64,000 nt of DNA from Petrolisthes cinctipes (Eukaryota; Arthropoda; Malacostraca; Decapoda; Porcellanidae), in assembly GCA_033782935.1 (NCBI GenBank), contig JAWQEG010000166.1:4091001-4155000 (forward strand). Direction: 5' to 3'. Under the pieces are notes generated by a model. The model saw only the letters and a program-made list of their open reading frames with translations. It had not been told where the DNA came from and ran no database searches. The translations under genes were made by a program, and so were the position numbers. Shown in pieces: positions 63,723-64,000 of this stretch; positions within the stretch are counted from its first letter, which is position 1, and each line of letters begins with the position of its first letter.

Positions 63723-64000
63723 TTTCTTTCTGACTCTACATACATAACCTTCTCCAAAGAAGAGGGTAAAACGACAAACTTGGTTTACGAACAATGTAAA
63801 AATTGCTGTGATTTTAACAATAATATTTTATCTGGCAAATTAATGAATTTCATATGAAGCTAAAATTGTTTTAATATTTTCAATCTTTCGTTTTCCCAGG
63901 GCAAAGTCGGGTACTGTACAGTCACGAGCACTAATAAGTATTCAGGTGTGCTTCGAATTCCTAGAGACAGTAAATAAATATACAATAAGATCTCCATTGG
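63723..64000. other. no gene recognised
   Basis: AT-rich end of the window; nothing identifiable. A CAGTCACGAGCACTAATAAG sequence near 63920 resembles mariner MITE ends but the partner end is outside the window. Confidence 0.4.

Overview
The window looks like intergenic DNA from a large, repeat-rich arthropod genome, most likely a decapod crustacean. The evidence is the lack of operon structure, long (CT)n, (CA)n, (GA)n and (TA)n tracts, many LINE reverse transcriptases, mariner-type MITEs, tRNA-derived SINEs with a body resembling those I recall from decapods, and a SINE built around a CCCCGTAGGGG hairpin. The species assignment is inference. I recognise no host protein-coding gene. Every convincing protein signature belongs to a mobile element.

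Layout. 0.5-2.0 kb: 5'-truncated LINE with RNase H (minus). 2.1-6.8 kb: a P-element-like DNA transposon with 8-bp target duplication, 28-bp terminal repeats, symmetric internal motifs and a THAP-domain gene; a solo LTR and a LINE scrap lie inside it. 8.5-11.6 kb: RTE-type LINE with one long open frame but an altered endonuclease residue. 12.2-16.3 kb: a minisatellite split by a LINE and a MITE. 17.0-18.1 kb: a LINE remnant cut twice by one MITE family. 18.7-19.6 kb: 71-bp satellite. 19.8-23.5 kb: a large inverted duplication with its own SINE and MITE history. 23.6-27.5 kb: purine-rich minisatellite split by a LINE that itself carries a Tc1/mariner-like element. 27.5-35 kb: simple repeats, SINEs and a second MITE copy. 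35.4-39.8 kb: a two-ORF LINE. 40-45.3 kb: a CR1/L2-like LINE (minus) with a rearranged 3' end. 45.3-57.8 kb: a LINE with a PHD-type finger (minus), split by an 8.66-kb LTR retrotransposon. 58.3-60.7 kb: a second, larger 71-bp satellite locus with an 11-unit higher-order duplication. 61-64 kb: SINEs, a LINE scrap and a second LTR copy.

The elements interact as nested insertions, not as a pathway. Several insertions can be ordered because excising the younger one restores the reading frame or an empty site in the older one. The most interesting items are the P-like transposon with its symmetric subterminal motifs, the LTR element with nearly identical LTRs around a decayed coding region, the inverted duplication with a filled/empty MITE site, and the satellite-bearing element present at three loci with 1, 13 and 25 units.
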